Assembly: GCF_041146395.1 (NCBI RefSeq)
Contig: NC_090990.1
Coordinates: 42,790,001-42,854,000 of the forward strand
From: Eulemur rufifrons
Taxonomy: Eukaryota; Chordata; Mammalia; Primates; Lemuridae
DNA length: 64,000 bases
Direction of reading: 5' to 3'
Shown in pieces: positions 43,850 through 56,059 of this stretch. The notes beneath the pieces are model-generated. The model made no database searches. It was not told where the DNA came from and was given only the letters and a program-made list of their open reading frames with translations. Numbering within the stretch: the first letter of the stretch is position 1; each line of letters begins with the position of its first letter. A program made the position numbers and the translations under genes.

Positions 43850-45700
43850 GGGAACTCTTAGATAAAAACTTAACAAATAACTACAGTAAATATTTTTAAA
43901 TATACAGAAAAAGTTGGACACAGTGAGTGAAGAGAAGGGGAATGTTAGGAGGGATTTGAAAATGTAAAAACAAAAGAAGCAGCAAATGTGAATCCTAAAG
44001 CTAAAAAATAAAATATTTGAAAAATGTAAAAAGTATTGAATGGGATTAACAGTAGAATGGATGCAATACAATAAAGTATTGGTGAACTTGAAGAGAGACC
44101 TACAGAAATCTAAAGCACAGACGGAAAAAAGTTTAGAAAAAAAAAGGAACAGAGCCTCAGTGATCTGTGAAACAATATCAAGCAGTTAGTCATGTGTATA
44201 ATTGTAATTCCAGAATGAGAGTAGAGAGAGAATAGGACAGAAAAAAATATTTGAGAAATTATTATCTGAAGCATTTTCCAAATTTGATTTTTTTAAAGGT
44301 GTATACCAAGAAGTTCCATCAATTCCAAGTAGAATAAATGCAAAGAAACTACCTCTAAGCACATCATAGCTGAATTCTTGAAAACCAAATAAAGAGAAAA
44401 ATCTTAAAAGCAGCAGAAGGAAATAAACCATCTTAAATAAGTGGGAAATACAGTAAGATTGACATCAGACTTCACAAGGGAAACATGGAAGAGCAGAAGG
44501 CAACTTTAAGGTGCTTAAAGCCAAAAAAAGAGACAATCTAAAATTTTCTATTTCAATAAAAATATTTTTCAAAAATGAAATATAAATAAAAATGGAGACA
44601 ATTCATTGCCAGTAGAATCACACTACAAGAAATGCTAAAGAAATTTCTTCAGGTTGAAGGGAAATGATACCAGATAAAAGACACAGTGAAAATATGCACA
44701 CTCATACTTCTTTAAAGGACTATTGACATCCTAAAGCAAATATAATGACAGCATATAGAAGAGTCTTTACATATGTAGCAGTAAAATGTATGACAATAGA
44801 GCTCAAAGAACAAGGCAGGGTGCTAACAGAATTATACAGTTATCAAGTTCTTATATTATTCACAAAGTAGCATAATATAAATAACATAATACTATTTGAA
44901 GGTAGAATGTAAGTTAAGGTACATAGGTAATTTATATAGCAAGCTCTAAAAATTAGCACAAAAAAGTACAGGCAAAGTCAATAGTAGAGATGACTTTGTA
45001 GAGAATAGTAGAGATGAAATACTAAAAGAGCACTTGGGTAAGTAAAAGGAAAGTCAGACTAGAAGGATTAGAAGAACAAAGCACAGATAGAACAATAGAA
45101 AACAAATACCGAGAGGACAAGTTTAAATCCAACTCTGCCTTAATTACATTAAATGTAAATAGACTAAACACCCCGTAAAAAACAAAAATTATCTGACTGG
45201 ATAATGAGGCAAGACCTAACTATGTGTCATTTATAAAAAATGCACTTGAAATATAAAAACATAGACAAGTTGAAAGTGAAAGAATGAAAAAAAGCTATAT
45301 AATGCAAACACTAAATAAAAAAAACCGTGTGACTATATTAATATCTGATACAGCAGATTTCAAGATAAACAGTATTACCAGAGATAAAGAGAAACATCTT
45401 ATAATAATAAAGAAAAAAATCAATTCATTAGGAAGATATAACAATCTTTTTTGTTGTTGTTTTTTATTTCAGCTTATTATGGGGGTACAAAAGTTTAGGT
45501 TATGTATATTGCTCTTGCCCCCCCATTCCCCGCCCCGAGTCAGAGCTTCAAGCGTGTCCATTCCCCAGACAGTGAACATCACACTCATTATGTAGGTATA
45601 CACCCATCCCTTCCCCCACACACATCTGTCCGACACCATCTTAAATATATGTGTACTTAATAGCAAACCCAGAAAGACTGACTATGGAGTCCAAGATACT
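43850..45700 (+). mobile_element. Old L1 5'/ORF2 N-terminal relic, split by a younger L1
   Basis: Sense text follows the L1 region before and at the start of ORF2: 'gaaaaatcttaaaagcagca', 'aaggtgcttaaagccaaaa', 'cactacaagaaatgctaaag', then 'acattaaatgtaaatagac' and 'taccagagataaagagaaa' from the endonuclease region. It resumes at about 45642 with 'ttaaatatatgtgtactta' after the antisense L1. Frames are broken throughout. Confidence 0.78.
45440..45641 (-). mobile_element. Very short L1 3' end, antisense, nested in older L1
   Basis: About 200 bp: T-rich head, 'tttcagcttattatggggg' and 'tacaaaagtttaggttatg', the same 3' end as the L1 at 56.9 kb. Flanks 'aacaatctt' and 'caccatctt' may be an eroded target duplication. 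Confidence 0.85.
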
Positions 45701-46460
45701 GCTCCCCTGCAAAATTCAACCACCAAATAAAGGACCATATGACTGTAACTCTCACTCTTCCTTGTTGTTCCTTGTTAGTCAAGAGACAGAAATATTTCTA
45801 TAGATCAATATTTGTGCATCTTTAGCTCCATTTCCCCATATCTCTTTTTGGAGAACAAATACACAAATATCTACTCATTGAATATACAGTTATTAAGTGT
45901 TTGTACATATCAATGTACAAAAGCATCTATTTTATGCTGTATCCTGTGCTGGGTGGTAGAGAAGCAGCAAGTAATTAACATAGCTCCTTGTGGTTAAAGC
46001 ATTCACAGACTAGTTGAAAATCCAGAATAAGTATATGATATTATACCCTAAGATACATGCAATAATAGGAGGACATATGCAAATATTTTGGTGCAAATTT
46101 CTAGGAAGACAACACTGTATTGGGTCCTACAAAGCTAAAGGTATTACTATTAAAATTTACTTTGAAAGAATCTCACTGTGCAATATTTGATATGTCAGCC
46201 TTTCTTGGTCTCAGCTTTGTCATGTATTAAAAGAAGAGATTAGGAGCCTGTGTTCCTTTTTCTCTACCATTACTATGTGATGATATGTAAATTGTGACAT
46301 ACCATTTCCCTGTAGCATCCAGGCTGCATAGCATCATGTTGGGCATGTGAACCAATATGGATTTTATGGACAGAATGTATACCATATGCATGTTTAAGGC
46401 AAAGGATTTGTGGAAATTTAGCTTATAATGGAACCCAGTAGGATTTTGCACTCCTTAATA
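45701..46460. other. Single-copy DNA
   Basis: Weak antisense L2 resemblance at 45885-46060 ('tcctgtgctgggtggtaga'). No gene recognised. Confidence 0.4.
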
Positions 46461-47295
46461 CATGATAGAATGTAATTAATGGCATGAAATTAAATACAGT
46501 ATTTGTGGAGAGCCATTCAGTTAACCTCTTCTATGCTGGAAAAATAGTCCACAGATGACTAGAGGGAGAGAAACAAAAATATTACTTGGGAAAACAAGCA
46601 ATTGTATTGTGAAGAAAGAGAGAGAAAAAAATCATTTCTTCATTCAACCTCCCGATTTTTATCCAATGAATGACTTCCTTGGCAAACAATGACACACAGA
46701 ATGTTCATTAAGAGAGCCTGGCAGCTTGTGCTTGAATTCTTTTCAAGTGTTTAGTGTGCTGCAATCCAATTAAATGATACAGAGATGGCATTAAAAAGCA
46801 CGAAAGAGTACCGTAGAGAGTGCCTTGATAACAGGAAACAGCAAAAGCATGGACCTGGGGCCCTGGTTCAAGTCTGGGCTCTCACTGTCTCTTGATAAGC
46901 AGAGGACCTTTTATTGCTGTAGGCTGGTATCACTACACATCCCAATCACCAAAGCAGACAGCCAATATTGTCAAATCAGCCCCCCCAAACCCAGTAAGTT
47001 AGGTGATGGGATAGTTACTTTTAAGTCAAGGGACATTTATAGATTGACAAATCAAGTGCTAGGACTATGCACAAAATGTTCTTGGCCAAAAAGTCAAGAG
47101 GCAGGGAAGAAGGGGGCACATGAACAGAGAAGCAAGAGAGTTGGAATAGAAAAGCATAAACCAAGAAGGGAGCTGAAGTGACAGGGAGCTGAAGTGACAT
47201 GATATGAACAAATTGAAGGAGAAAAAAATGAAATGAATGGTAAATGAAGAAGCAAGTCAAGGAGGGCGACTGCAGGGAGGAACTAATGGGATGAG
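46461..47295. other. Single-copy DNA, possible conserved element
   Basis: 46461-46800 is repeat-free and AT-rich. 47163-47200 holds a 16-bp tandem duplication ('gggagctgaagtgaca' twice). A 118-codon plus-strand frame at 46825-47181 has no recognisable domain. Confidence 0.35.
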
Positions 47296-47299
47296 AGCC

Positions 47300-47690
47300 A
47301 GTGGTGTGCTAGGAAAATTTAACAACCGGCGCTATGATCTCAAAGTCCTGATTTACATTCTCTCTGTGGTGCAAATAATCCCAGCATGGCTGATTCCATG
47401 TTACCTACATGATGCCACTTATTGTGGAGTTGGGAAGAGATATGCAGTAGTAGCACATCATATAGCATTTCCATTAGCTCCATACAATAGACATAAATAA
47501 TCTCAAGTACATAAATAGTAACGAAATACCTAGAAAGTCATGCATTTAGAATATTAATTAGCTTTGTTTTCAATATAATTTATTTAAATACAGTTTTATA
47601 TAATTTAGTTTTTATTAATAATGGCCATTTAACAACAGGCTTGCAAAATCCCTAATAATTTAACAGTTGGACTCTTGTAAGCCATCTAGG
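47300..47690. mobile_element. Possible old hAT-like DNA element
   Basis: 'gaaaatttaacaaccggcg' near the left and 'taatttaacagttggactc' near the right contain similar 'aatttaaca' blocks. I cannot confirm proper inverted ends. Confidence 0.25.
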
Positions 47691-47959
47691 CTTAAACTGA
47701 ATTCAGTTTAAAGTGAACATCAGTAAACTGAATATCAGGTAATATTTCTCTTAAGCAGTTAGGTTTGCTTCTCTGGGTTTAGGGATGGGGTTGGGGGAGG
47801 AGCGACAGTGGTATGGGAGTGGAGATTCTTAAAGGGATAGAAGTATTGCTCCACTGTTATTATAAAACACAACTTCTTTAATGAAGAACCCATAGGTTAT
47901 GGAAAGTGTTCTAGACCAATAGTCATCATTCCAGATTCTGACTCCAGTAGGTTGGATTA

Positions 47960-48165
47960 GAAGCCCTTTCTCTTTATTCCTTTGCTGTATATATCTTGAT
48001 CTGACATTTTTGGCACTGTACTCTATTTTGGTTTATTTATCTTTCTCACTTGTTTAGAAGCTATCTGAGGGCAAAGCCTGCAAAGAGACTTACCTTTCCT
48101 TGCTGTGTGATTGGCCAAGAGTAAAGCATTCACAGATAATTTTTGAATGAACGAATTGCTATCAT
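47960..48165 (+). mobile_element. L2 3' tail
   Basis: 'tcttgatctgacatttttg', 'gcaaagcctgcaaagagac' and 'ataatttttgaatgaacga'. Confidence 0.65.
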
Positions 48166-48239
48166 AACTTTTGTCTGGTCTGTGATATGCATCAGCAGGA
48201 AGGTTTCTACTCCATCTTGTAGAACATGTTGAGCATATC

Positions 48240-48425
48240 AGGGTGAGAGCACTATGAGCTTTGGAGTCAAACAGCTCTGGCCTGAAATCCAAGCTTCCCA
48301 ATTCTGGGACTTGGACAACTCACTTAACTTCTCTGAGCCTCATTTGAACGGGGAGTAATCATGTCCATTGCATAGACATATGAGGGAAAAATAAGACAAC
48401 ACCAGTAAAGTGCCTGGCAAGACAA
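48240..48425 (+). mobile_element. MIR SINE
   Basis: 'gagctttggagtcaaacag', 'acttaacttctctgagcct' and 'taaagtgcctggcaagaca'. Confidence 0.88.
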
Positions 48426-48434
48426 TAACAACAG

Positions 48435-48745
48435 GAATAGCAGTTGACATTTATTAAATGTTTACTATGTACCACTCATTGCTATGACCACAGTATATGT
48501 ATTAACTTGTTTATTCCCCATAGTAACACCATGAGGCAATATTTGCCATCATCATCATTTGACAGAAAGGAAACTGAGACCCTATGATGTCTACTAACTT
48601 GCCACAAATGCATGCACAGTTTGTAACAGATGGAGCTGAGGTTCCTTTTTTTTTTTTTTTTTGAGCCACTTCATGGTAAGAGAGCTGAAGTTCTAACCTG
48701 GGCTCTCTTGCTCCAGAGGCCAAGTTCTCTTTCATCATATCAAAA
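48435..48745 (-). mobile_element. MIR SINE, antisense, with a micro-insertion
   Basis: 'aaatgtttactatgtacca', 'gacagaaaggaaactgaga' and 'ttctaacctgggctctctt'. Interrupted at 48646-48681. Confidence 0.88.
48646..48681 (-). mobile_element. 36-bp poly(T)-headed micro-insertion
   Basis: 17 T (48646-48662) plus about 19 bp of non-MIR sequence ('gagccacttcatggtaag'), flanked by near-identical GAGCTGAGGTTC (48633-48644) and GAGCTGAAGTTC (48682-48693). This looks like a retrotransposition product cut back to its tail. Confidence 0.65.
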
Positions 48746-49200
48746 TGCTTCCACCTCAGGGGATAATACATTTTCCAAAGGCCTATAATACGATGACACA
48801 TTACTGCATCATCTCTCTTCTAACATTTTCTTATCTTGTCAATGTGGGACCATCATCCTCTGTCCAATGTGTACTGCAGTTCCACTGCCCTAACCGTGTT
48901 TCAGAAGCCAGATTTCCCTGCTCATGTTGAAGCCTCAGCACTCACTATGCCTCTCACTTCGGTCCTGTGGGCTCTTATATAGAATTTTTGCTCTTATAAC
49001 ACCTGGCATAATATTTTCTGTAATATTTTCTGAATAAAGGCATGAAAGTTTAATGACTATGTATTTACTTCTTAATGCTTTCCAAAAAAAAGTTGGATGA
49101 TTTAAAACTTTTACAGTAAAATAATGATAAAACAGAGGGAAGGTAAATAATTGGGACCAGGAATATGTGACTAGGAATAGAAATTTAAAAAATTATAATA
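48746..49200. other. Unassigned DNA
   Basis: No gene or clear family. Confidence 0.4.
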
Positions 49201-49201
49201 G

Positions 49202-49260
49202 GTAAATATATACATATATATGTATACACACATGCACACACACATACATGCACACATAAA
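49202..49260. repeat. AT/CA microsatellite
   Basis: Alternating ta/tg then ca/ct units with substitutions. Confidence 0.88.
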
Positions 49261-50485
49261 CTCTAAAGGTCATTTGATTGTTATAGTTGAGCTTCAAAAA
49301 AATATTTTTCTATCTATCTTTCAGCTTCCTGGTTGCCAAAGTGAAAAGGAATGTACATACAATAACAACAACAACGACAAAAACCCCTCATTATCAGTTT
49401 AAGAGAAGGAGAACAGGAATCCCTATAGATCCTCTGGTGGATGGGATTTTATATATGGAGCAAGGAGAGAAGAAATGATCGTTGTCTTCGACAATAGCAC
49501 TAGAGCAAATGCAGCTTCCGGTATGATTCTAATCTCACGACTCCTTTGTGAAATGTCAAAGGACTTAAGGAATACCAATGCAAAGTCAGGGGAGCCAACT
49601 CTATTGTAGATATTGAGGACACTGGCCAGTCCACCTTTACTTCAAAGTAGAAATGTAAAGAATGCCTCAGTCTTTATTTACTTTTCTCCTGGGTACTTCT
49701 CCACTGTTACTTTACTCCTACTTGATATATTATTTTGAGATAGAGAAGATCTAATGCTCTCTCTGCCCTCATGGCCAAGCCATTCATTCTGCAGTAATGC
49801 CCAGATTTGGATAATATAATCATCCAGGAGTGCTCCGAAATGAAATTATAGGACCGGCCCAGATTGGAGTTTCTCAGAAGAAGTTGGTCCGCACTGAAAA
49901 TTACTTGCTGCCCTTTGCAATGGTGGCAGTTAAATAACTCAACAGGAGGTCCCTCAGAGAAAATCAATATGTACCAAATTGCAAAAATGTGGATGCAATT
50001 TGTGGGGAAAGTGGATTTTGATGTGTGTCTGCGTTGGCTGCCAGCATGGGAGTCACTCTCAAGGTGGATGAAAGCCTGTTGCAGCTCTTCATTCCAAACG
50101 CTGCCCTGGCCTCTTCCTTGCCCTGCAGGCCCCGTCTCCTCAGAACTTCGAACAAGTTGCCCTCTCAGCATAACCCTGCTCCAGGCCATGGGAGCAGTTC
50201 TGCCCTGAGGTGGGGGCCTGATGTGGCTTCAGCCATACTGGACATGGGCATCGAGCCCTCCTGGCTCGTCACAGGGAGCCCAGGCTCTGTACCGGTCCAA
50301 GTAGCAGGAGTTTTTCCTTGTGTTTCACCTCAGGTTCTGGTTCTGAGAACAGAAGTCCTGTTGCATTCCTCATTTTGAGTCTCTGGCTTGGTAACCTACC
50401 TACCAGTCTCTAGCAAAAGGCTCTGCTTGCCCTTGCTCTCCTGCGAGTGCCCTGTGCTAAAGGAAGTAGCCTCGGGAAAAAGTAA
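49261..50485. other. Long repeat-free stretch with open frames on both strands
   Basis: No interspersed repeat is recognised between about 49400 and 50480. A minus-strand frame of 160 codons (49707-50189) overlaps a plus-strand frame of 114 codons (49864-50208). I recognise neither; both lack signal peptides, clear motifs or internal repeats. GC content rises at 50020-50320. Confidence 0.35.
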
Positions 50486-50489
50486 ATGA

Positions 50490-51000
50490 GAAAACATGAC
50501 TCATTTCTGAAACTTCTCAAAGCCTTCACATGTATATAGAGAATACTTTGGCCTCTGTAAGGCCTTGTGTGACCCACCTCCTCCTGGTGCTGCAAATTCA
50601 TCTTCTGCGAACTCTCTCTGCTCAGGCCTTACAGTGTCTTCTCAATTTCTTCGATAATTGAAGATGCTCGCACAGGTATTTGCACCCACGTTGCTCCCTG
50701 CCTGGAATGCTGGTCCCTCGGATTTCAGCTTAAGGGCATCTCCTAAACCAAGCCTTTCCTGACCACCTGTCCTAAAGTAGCAATCCTCCCTCATAATTTC
50801 TGTCACTGCATTAGTTTCCTAACCTCAAGCTACAATAATCGTATTTATTTGTGTCCATGTTTGTTGTCTGTCTTTCCTATAATAACACAAATAACAGGAC
50901 GGCAGGCAATGTATCTACTATTCACAGCTGTATTCCCAGTGCCTAGCATTGTATCCAGGTCATAAGGGTGAAAAATAAATATTTGTGGAATGAATGCATG
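50490..51000 (+). mobile_element. L2 3' end, 0.5 kb
   Basis: 'gtaaggccttgtgtgaccc', 'tgctccctgcctggaatgc', 'aagcctttcctgaccacct', 'ctgtattcccagtgcctag' and 'aaatatttgtggaatgaat'. Confidence 0.9.
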
Positions 51001-53765
51001 AATCATGAACTAATGAATGATCTACATCCCTGATGCTACCTGCCTCGTTGCCTGAAGTTGCCAATTGTGTCTTCTGTTGTCTTCCAGGGATTCTACTATT
51101 CTATGTTGTTGGACATTCTTGATGATAACTCTTGGCCATAATGCTACCCATTGTCTAGTCAATGTTTTTTCAAGATTTTGGGGGTGCAGTGGAACCCTTT
51201 TAGTAATTTAAGATGCGATTCTGGGATGAAATCCAAAAGATAAAACTGAGAAATTGAGTTGGCTGTACTGGATTTAGGAATGAGAGGACTCAAGCTTCCC
51301 TCTTCTCCCCTTAGATACTTCTGAAAAATCTGGAGTGCTGGCAACATGGCGTGGAAACCTATAGTTTGGCGGTTGCGTCATCAACTCTATGGTCTGCCTT
51401 CTAGGCTGGAATTCCCTTTGCAAGCAGCTGGGCCTGTCCCCCTCTGATTGGCAAACTCCAGCTCTGCACTAGAGTGTGGTCTTACTTCAATCTCTCCTGC
51501 TGTCCTCCAGTACTGCAATTAACTGCTCCATGTCCCAATAAATCGCAAAATACATCACCAAGACCCTGGATTGGAACAGTTGGTCTCTGAACTTGACAGT
51601 AAGCCAGTGACAAATCCCTTAACCAATCCATAACAAACTTTGTCAGTCAGCTAGTGCCAAGAACAGGACAGATTTCTGTAAAAGGATTTTAACAGATGGG
51701 ATCACTTGAGTCAGTTGTATTATTGTCTTCAAATGTATCTAACGCACCCACAGTGAGGCTTCTAAGGACCCTGACAAAATCTGAAGTTGAAATTAAACTG
51801 AAAAAGCATATGCTCAGCAGATTCTCAATGTCAGCAAAGTCTTTCCTAATTATTGCTCTGGTTCCCAACAAAAAGAGGCCCACATAGTCAACCTGCCTGA
51901 GGCAGTGTCTCAATAAACCAATAAACCTAATACCATGTTCTGGAGGCCCTGCAGCTCTGATATCCAGGAAAAAAAAAAAAGAGTGAATTTCAAGTCCTTC
52001 CCACTTACTCTTAGAACCTGGTAGTAGGTCCATGGAATTAAAAAAAACAAAACAAAACATCCAGACAGCCAAAGGGCATGGGAGAAACAGTTGCTGCAGC
52101 TTAGGAGATCCAAGTTCCTTACTGCAGCCCGGAAGGCCTTCCCCTTCCGGGATCAGCCCCTGCCTCCCTTCCCAGCTTCATTTCCTGCAAAACAAAAACT
52201 CCCTGGAGCTCCTGTCCTGCAGTGGGAAGAGCATTCTTTCAGTCCATCATGACTCTGCTACCTGCACCATCTAAAGGTTGAAAAAGTGCAAGCTGTGGAA
52301 AAGAAAAAGTGTGAGAGGAAGACTCAGAGCTGCATTTATCCTCGGCTACCTCCTCTGCCTTGAGCCCAAGTCTTGATGCTCAGCACATGAGAACAAAGAG
52401 CAGCATCCTCTGCCTTCTGCCAGTTGTCTGATGTGTGTTCGGGCTGACTGCTGCCACTGACTGCCTTGGGAGTCTAATCTCCCCTCCCTTACCCCACTTC
52501 ACTCATCTACAATATGAGTGGGGCAGACCAGCAAACATATAAGTTCTACATTCATTATGACCATGGGATTTTTTGGGGCCCACCCACCAGCCTCCACCCC
52601 TGCGGTCACAGACCCAAGGGAGCACGTGCAACGTGCAGACAAGGAGTTGTGTGCCTGGGAGACAGCAGGGAACAAAGGGTGAATGGCCTTTTGCTAAGGA
52701 CTTGCTTCAAAATCACAGCCTTAGCATTTCAGTTGTGAAATTCCTTCCTCTGAGAACCTCCCAAACCCCTCTCCTCCCATGTTGGGCCTTTAGCCCTCCG
52801 CTAAGCTGTTCTCCAGTGTCCAAGGAATGTACCTGCTTTCTTGGGGAGCTGTCAGCTCAGCCTATATAGACTGGATGCATCTAATCGATGACCAGAATGC
52901 CGATTCGCTTCCAAAAATATTGCGGAATGAACATTTCACCAACCCATTGTTGTCTTGGATGGTTAGATGAATTGGGAAAACAAACAAATGAATAAAAATT
53001 ACTGAAAAGCTTTAAAATAACAAAATCTAAAAGAGGAGGGGAGGGTGTTTTTCTAGATTTGAAGAAGGGGATTCAATTGTCATACTGAAAGAATAAACTA
53101 GCTGATTCAAGCACTTATTTTATAAAGACTATTTCCTGCTACCATTCAAAGCTGTGGCAAAAATAATAATATACGATTTCAAATTATTTTGAGTCACTGC
53201 GTGCATAACTGACAAGGAAGGGAGAAAAGTGGGTATCTTTTGTTAACTAAGAAATTACCTTTCTTCTATAAATTCTCTGAGAAACCAGAGGACAGAATGC
53301 TGAGCTGAATAATTCTGATTGGAACAGAAACCTTTGAGCTACTTTGTAAAATTACTTGTTTTTTTTTTTTTTTCCTGCCAAAGGGGAGAAAATCTACTTC
53401 CGAATGAATGAGTAGGTAATTGAAAATATGATAGGATTACAGAAGACAATAAAAATAAATGTAATTAAAAAAGGCCAAAGATCATCTCCAACTTGTACAT
53501 AAATAATGAAGCTACGTGAGGTGAGTAATGAGAAGAAAGTCTCTTCTTCTTCTGGGCACATTGACAAGGTAGCTTAGAGTTTGCAGTGACGGGGAAGAGT
53601 ACGGTTGACAAAAACCCAAATAGATGAGGCCCAGACCTAATTAGTTTTCCAGCATGGAGACTAATTAGTGAGGCTGTCCCTTAATAAACAGATGACACGT
53701 TTTAGTGGCCATGCAAAACCAGGAGGTCTAAAGTGGTGACAAGAATAAGTGGAACGTGCCTGTCC
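51001..53765. other. 2.8 kb largely single-copy DNA, no gene seen
   Basis: No repeat family named with confidence. 51480-51660 contains 'ccaataaatcgcaaaatac' and LTR-like composition, but no ends. A perfect 9-bp hairpin (CCCGGAAGG...CCTTCCGGG) lies at 52128-52151. The 127-codon minus-strand frame at 51689-52072 and 98-codon plus-strand frame at 52573-52869 match nothing I know. A T run lies near 53360. Confidence 0.4.
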
Positions 53766-53769
53766 TAGA

Positions 53770-54930
53770 AAGGGATGAACACATTTACTGAGTATCTACT
53801 GTGTGCCATGCTCTGGCCTAGAGGCTTTTTCTTTTTTAATTCTGGTATTACTTCATCTAATCCTCTAAAGGCAGATTTAATTTTTCCCATTTTATGAACA
53901 GGTATATGAAAAAATGCTCAACATCACTAATCATCAGGGAAATGCAAATCAAAACCACAGTGAGATATTATCTCACCGTAGTTAGAATGGCTATTACAAA
54001 AAGACAAAAAAATAACAGATGCTGGTGAGGATGTGGAGAAAACGGAACTCATACAGTGTTGGTGGGAGTGTAAATAGTACAGCCATTATGGAAACAGTAT
54101 GGAACTTTCTTAAAAAACTAAAACTAGAACTTCCACATAATCCAACAATCCTGCAACTGGGTATACCTTTCCAAAGGAAAGGAAATCAGTCCATCAAAGG
54201 GATTCCTGCACCCGCATGTTTTTTGCAGCACCATTCAGAATAGCAAAAATACAAAATCAACAAAATATCGATCAACAGATGAATGGATAAAGAAAATGTG
54301 GTATATTTACACAATGGAATACTATTCAGCCATAAAAAAGAATGAAATCCTGACATTTACAACAACATGGATGAAATTGGAGGTCATTTTGTTAAGTGAA
54401 ACAAAGCAGGCACAGAAAGACAAACATTGCACGTTCTTACTCATATGTGGGAGCTAAAAAAGTTAATCTCATGGAAGCAGACAGTAGAATGGTAGTTACC
54501 AGAGGCTGGAAAGGGTGTACAGGTAGTTGGAGGGGATAAAGGTTGATGAATGGGTACAAACACAGTTAGATGGAAGAAGTAAGTGTTCAGTAGCACAGTA
54601 GGGTGATTATATTAATAGTTAACAATATATTTCATATTATAAATAGCTAGAAGAAAAAATTTGAAATGTTCCCAACAGAAAGAAATGATAAATGCTCAAG
54701 GTGATGGACTTCCTAAATACTCTCTGTTGATCACCACATATTCTATGCATGTATCAAAATATGACACATACCCCATAGTATGAACAAATTTTATGTAAAA
54801 ATATTTAAGAAAAAAATTTGTCTACAGGGAAACTGAAGCTCAAAGATGTTTAAATAAATCTTTCTTTGTAGTGCCAGTGTAACAAGGGTAGCTTTTGTGA
54901 GACCCACATCCAGGAGTGTAGCGCCTGATA
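53770..54930 (-). mobile_element. MIR SINE, antisense, split by L1
   Basis: Left part 53770-53902 ('gtatctactgtgtgccatg', 'tttcccattttatgaacag'), right part 54818-54930 ('acagggaaactgaagctca'). The two halves meet within the MIR core when the L1 is removed. Confidence 0.82.
53903..54817 (+). mobile_element. L1 3' end, 0.9 kb, inserted into MIR
   Basis: 'ctcaacatcactaatcatca', 'gggaaatgcaaatcaaaac', 'tacacaatggaatactattc', 'cattgcacgttcttactca' and an A-rich end. 5'-truncated within ORF2, no intact frame. Flanks 'tatgaacagg' and 'tgtctacagg' suggest an eroded target duplication. Confidence 0.92.
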
Positions 54931-55115
54931 CACACCCTTTTCTCCTCAATGATACTTTTATTTATTAGATATGTCATTAAATTTTTGAAAATGGGCACCT
55001 TCATAAGGAAAAGAAGATATAATAAAGTGAGTCTTGCATAGATGAGATGGGGTGATATTTGGGTCTGTTTGATTTGTGCCTTAAAGAAGAAAGAAAGGGA
55101 ATTAATTTTATTGGC
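54931..55115. other. Unassigned AT-rich DNA
   Basis: Nothing recognised. Confidence 0.4.
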
Positions 55116-55119
55116 CCCC

Positions 55120-55310
55120 CAAATAGGTGTTAGATACTATTGCAGATACTCTTGACAACCACAACCTCATTAATCCTTCCCGGTAGCACCAGTAGTCATT
55201 GTTAGATACTGCTATTTTCTGGCTTCAGAGAAGTAAAGTAACTTTCATAAGGTTGCACAGCTGCAAAGGGGCAGAAATGGGATTCATCCCCAGGTGGCTG
55301 TGTGAACATG
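55120..55310 (-). mobile_element. MIR SINE, antisense
   Basis: 'ccacaacctcattaatcctt', 'cttcagagaagtaaagtaac' and 'aagaggttgcacagctgca'-like text at about 55250. Confidence 0.75.
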
Positions 55311-55394
55311 TGGACATAGATCAGAGGACATCCTAGGATAGGGGAAGTAGTGTGCAAAGCCCAGTTAAGTGGAAGTAGCCAGTGCATATTTAGG

Positions 55395-55610
55395 AAATAT
55401 TCCCATTTTACTAATGAGTTAACTAAGATCCAAGAAGGTACAATCACTTACCCAAATAGAAAAATGTATGAAATTAAAGTAGATAATGTCTGAGAAAGTG
55501 CCCAAGGCAGCAGCTGGCTCTCTGGGAGTTTAATAAATGTTAGTGCTTTTCTTTCTTCCTGAAATCAGCCAATCCACACCAGAGCCAGGGCTTAAATCCA
55601 AGTCAAACCC
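55395..55610 (-). mobile_element. MIR pieces, partly mixed orientation
   Basis: 'tcccattttactaatgagtt' at 55400 is antisense MIR core. 'ggagtttaataaatgttag' at about 55526 is a sense-type tail, and 'gccagggcttaaatccaag' is antisense again. The order suggests one MIR inserted in another. Confidence 0.5.
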
Positions 55611-55739
55611 AAAAGGAAATCCTTCTTGGATCGCATGGTGTGGATGGGGGTGGTTTATTCTGTGATTGTGCAAAGACCCCTGTTACCAGGTCCTGCAGTG
55701 GGCCATGTCCCCCAAGACTCTACTACTCTGAGATGTCAG

Positions 55740-56010
55740 GAAAGGAGACCTGAGGGGCGAGGGGTGGGGGCACAGGGAGTGGGCATGGTTGAAAGCATAA
55801 GGTTCTTACTAGGTGGACAAAGACCGTGAAAACAGGGCATTCCAAGCAGAGGGAACAGCTTGGACAGAGAGCTCAACAGAGCTGAGGCCTGAAGTACAAA
55901 GAAGGGAGGTGGGGTGAGCTTGAAAGAGACAAGAGTCAGGTCCTGAAGAGCCTATATACCAGGCCAGAGACCCTGGGCTCATCCGGGATTCATGGGGGGC
56001 CATCAGAATT
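55740..56010 (-). mobile_element. L2 ORF2 3' fragment, antisense
   Basis: 'gggcattccaagcagaggg', 'aacagcttggacagagagc' and 'agagctgaggcctgaagta' are classic antisense L2. Confidence 0.82.
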
Positions 56011-56059
56011 CCTTAAGCACAGCAAACTGGGATGCTTAGCTTTTCATTCCAAACAGTCA

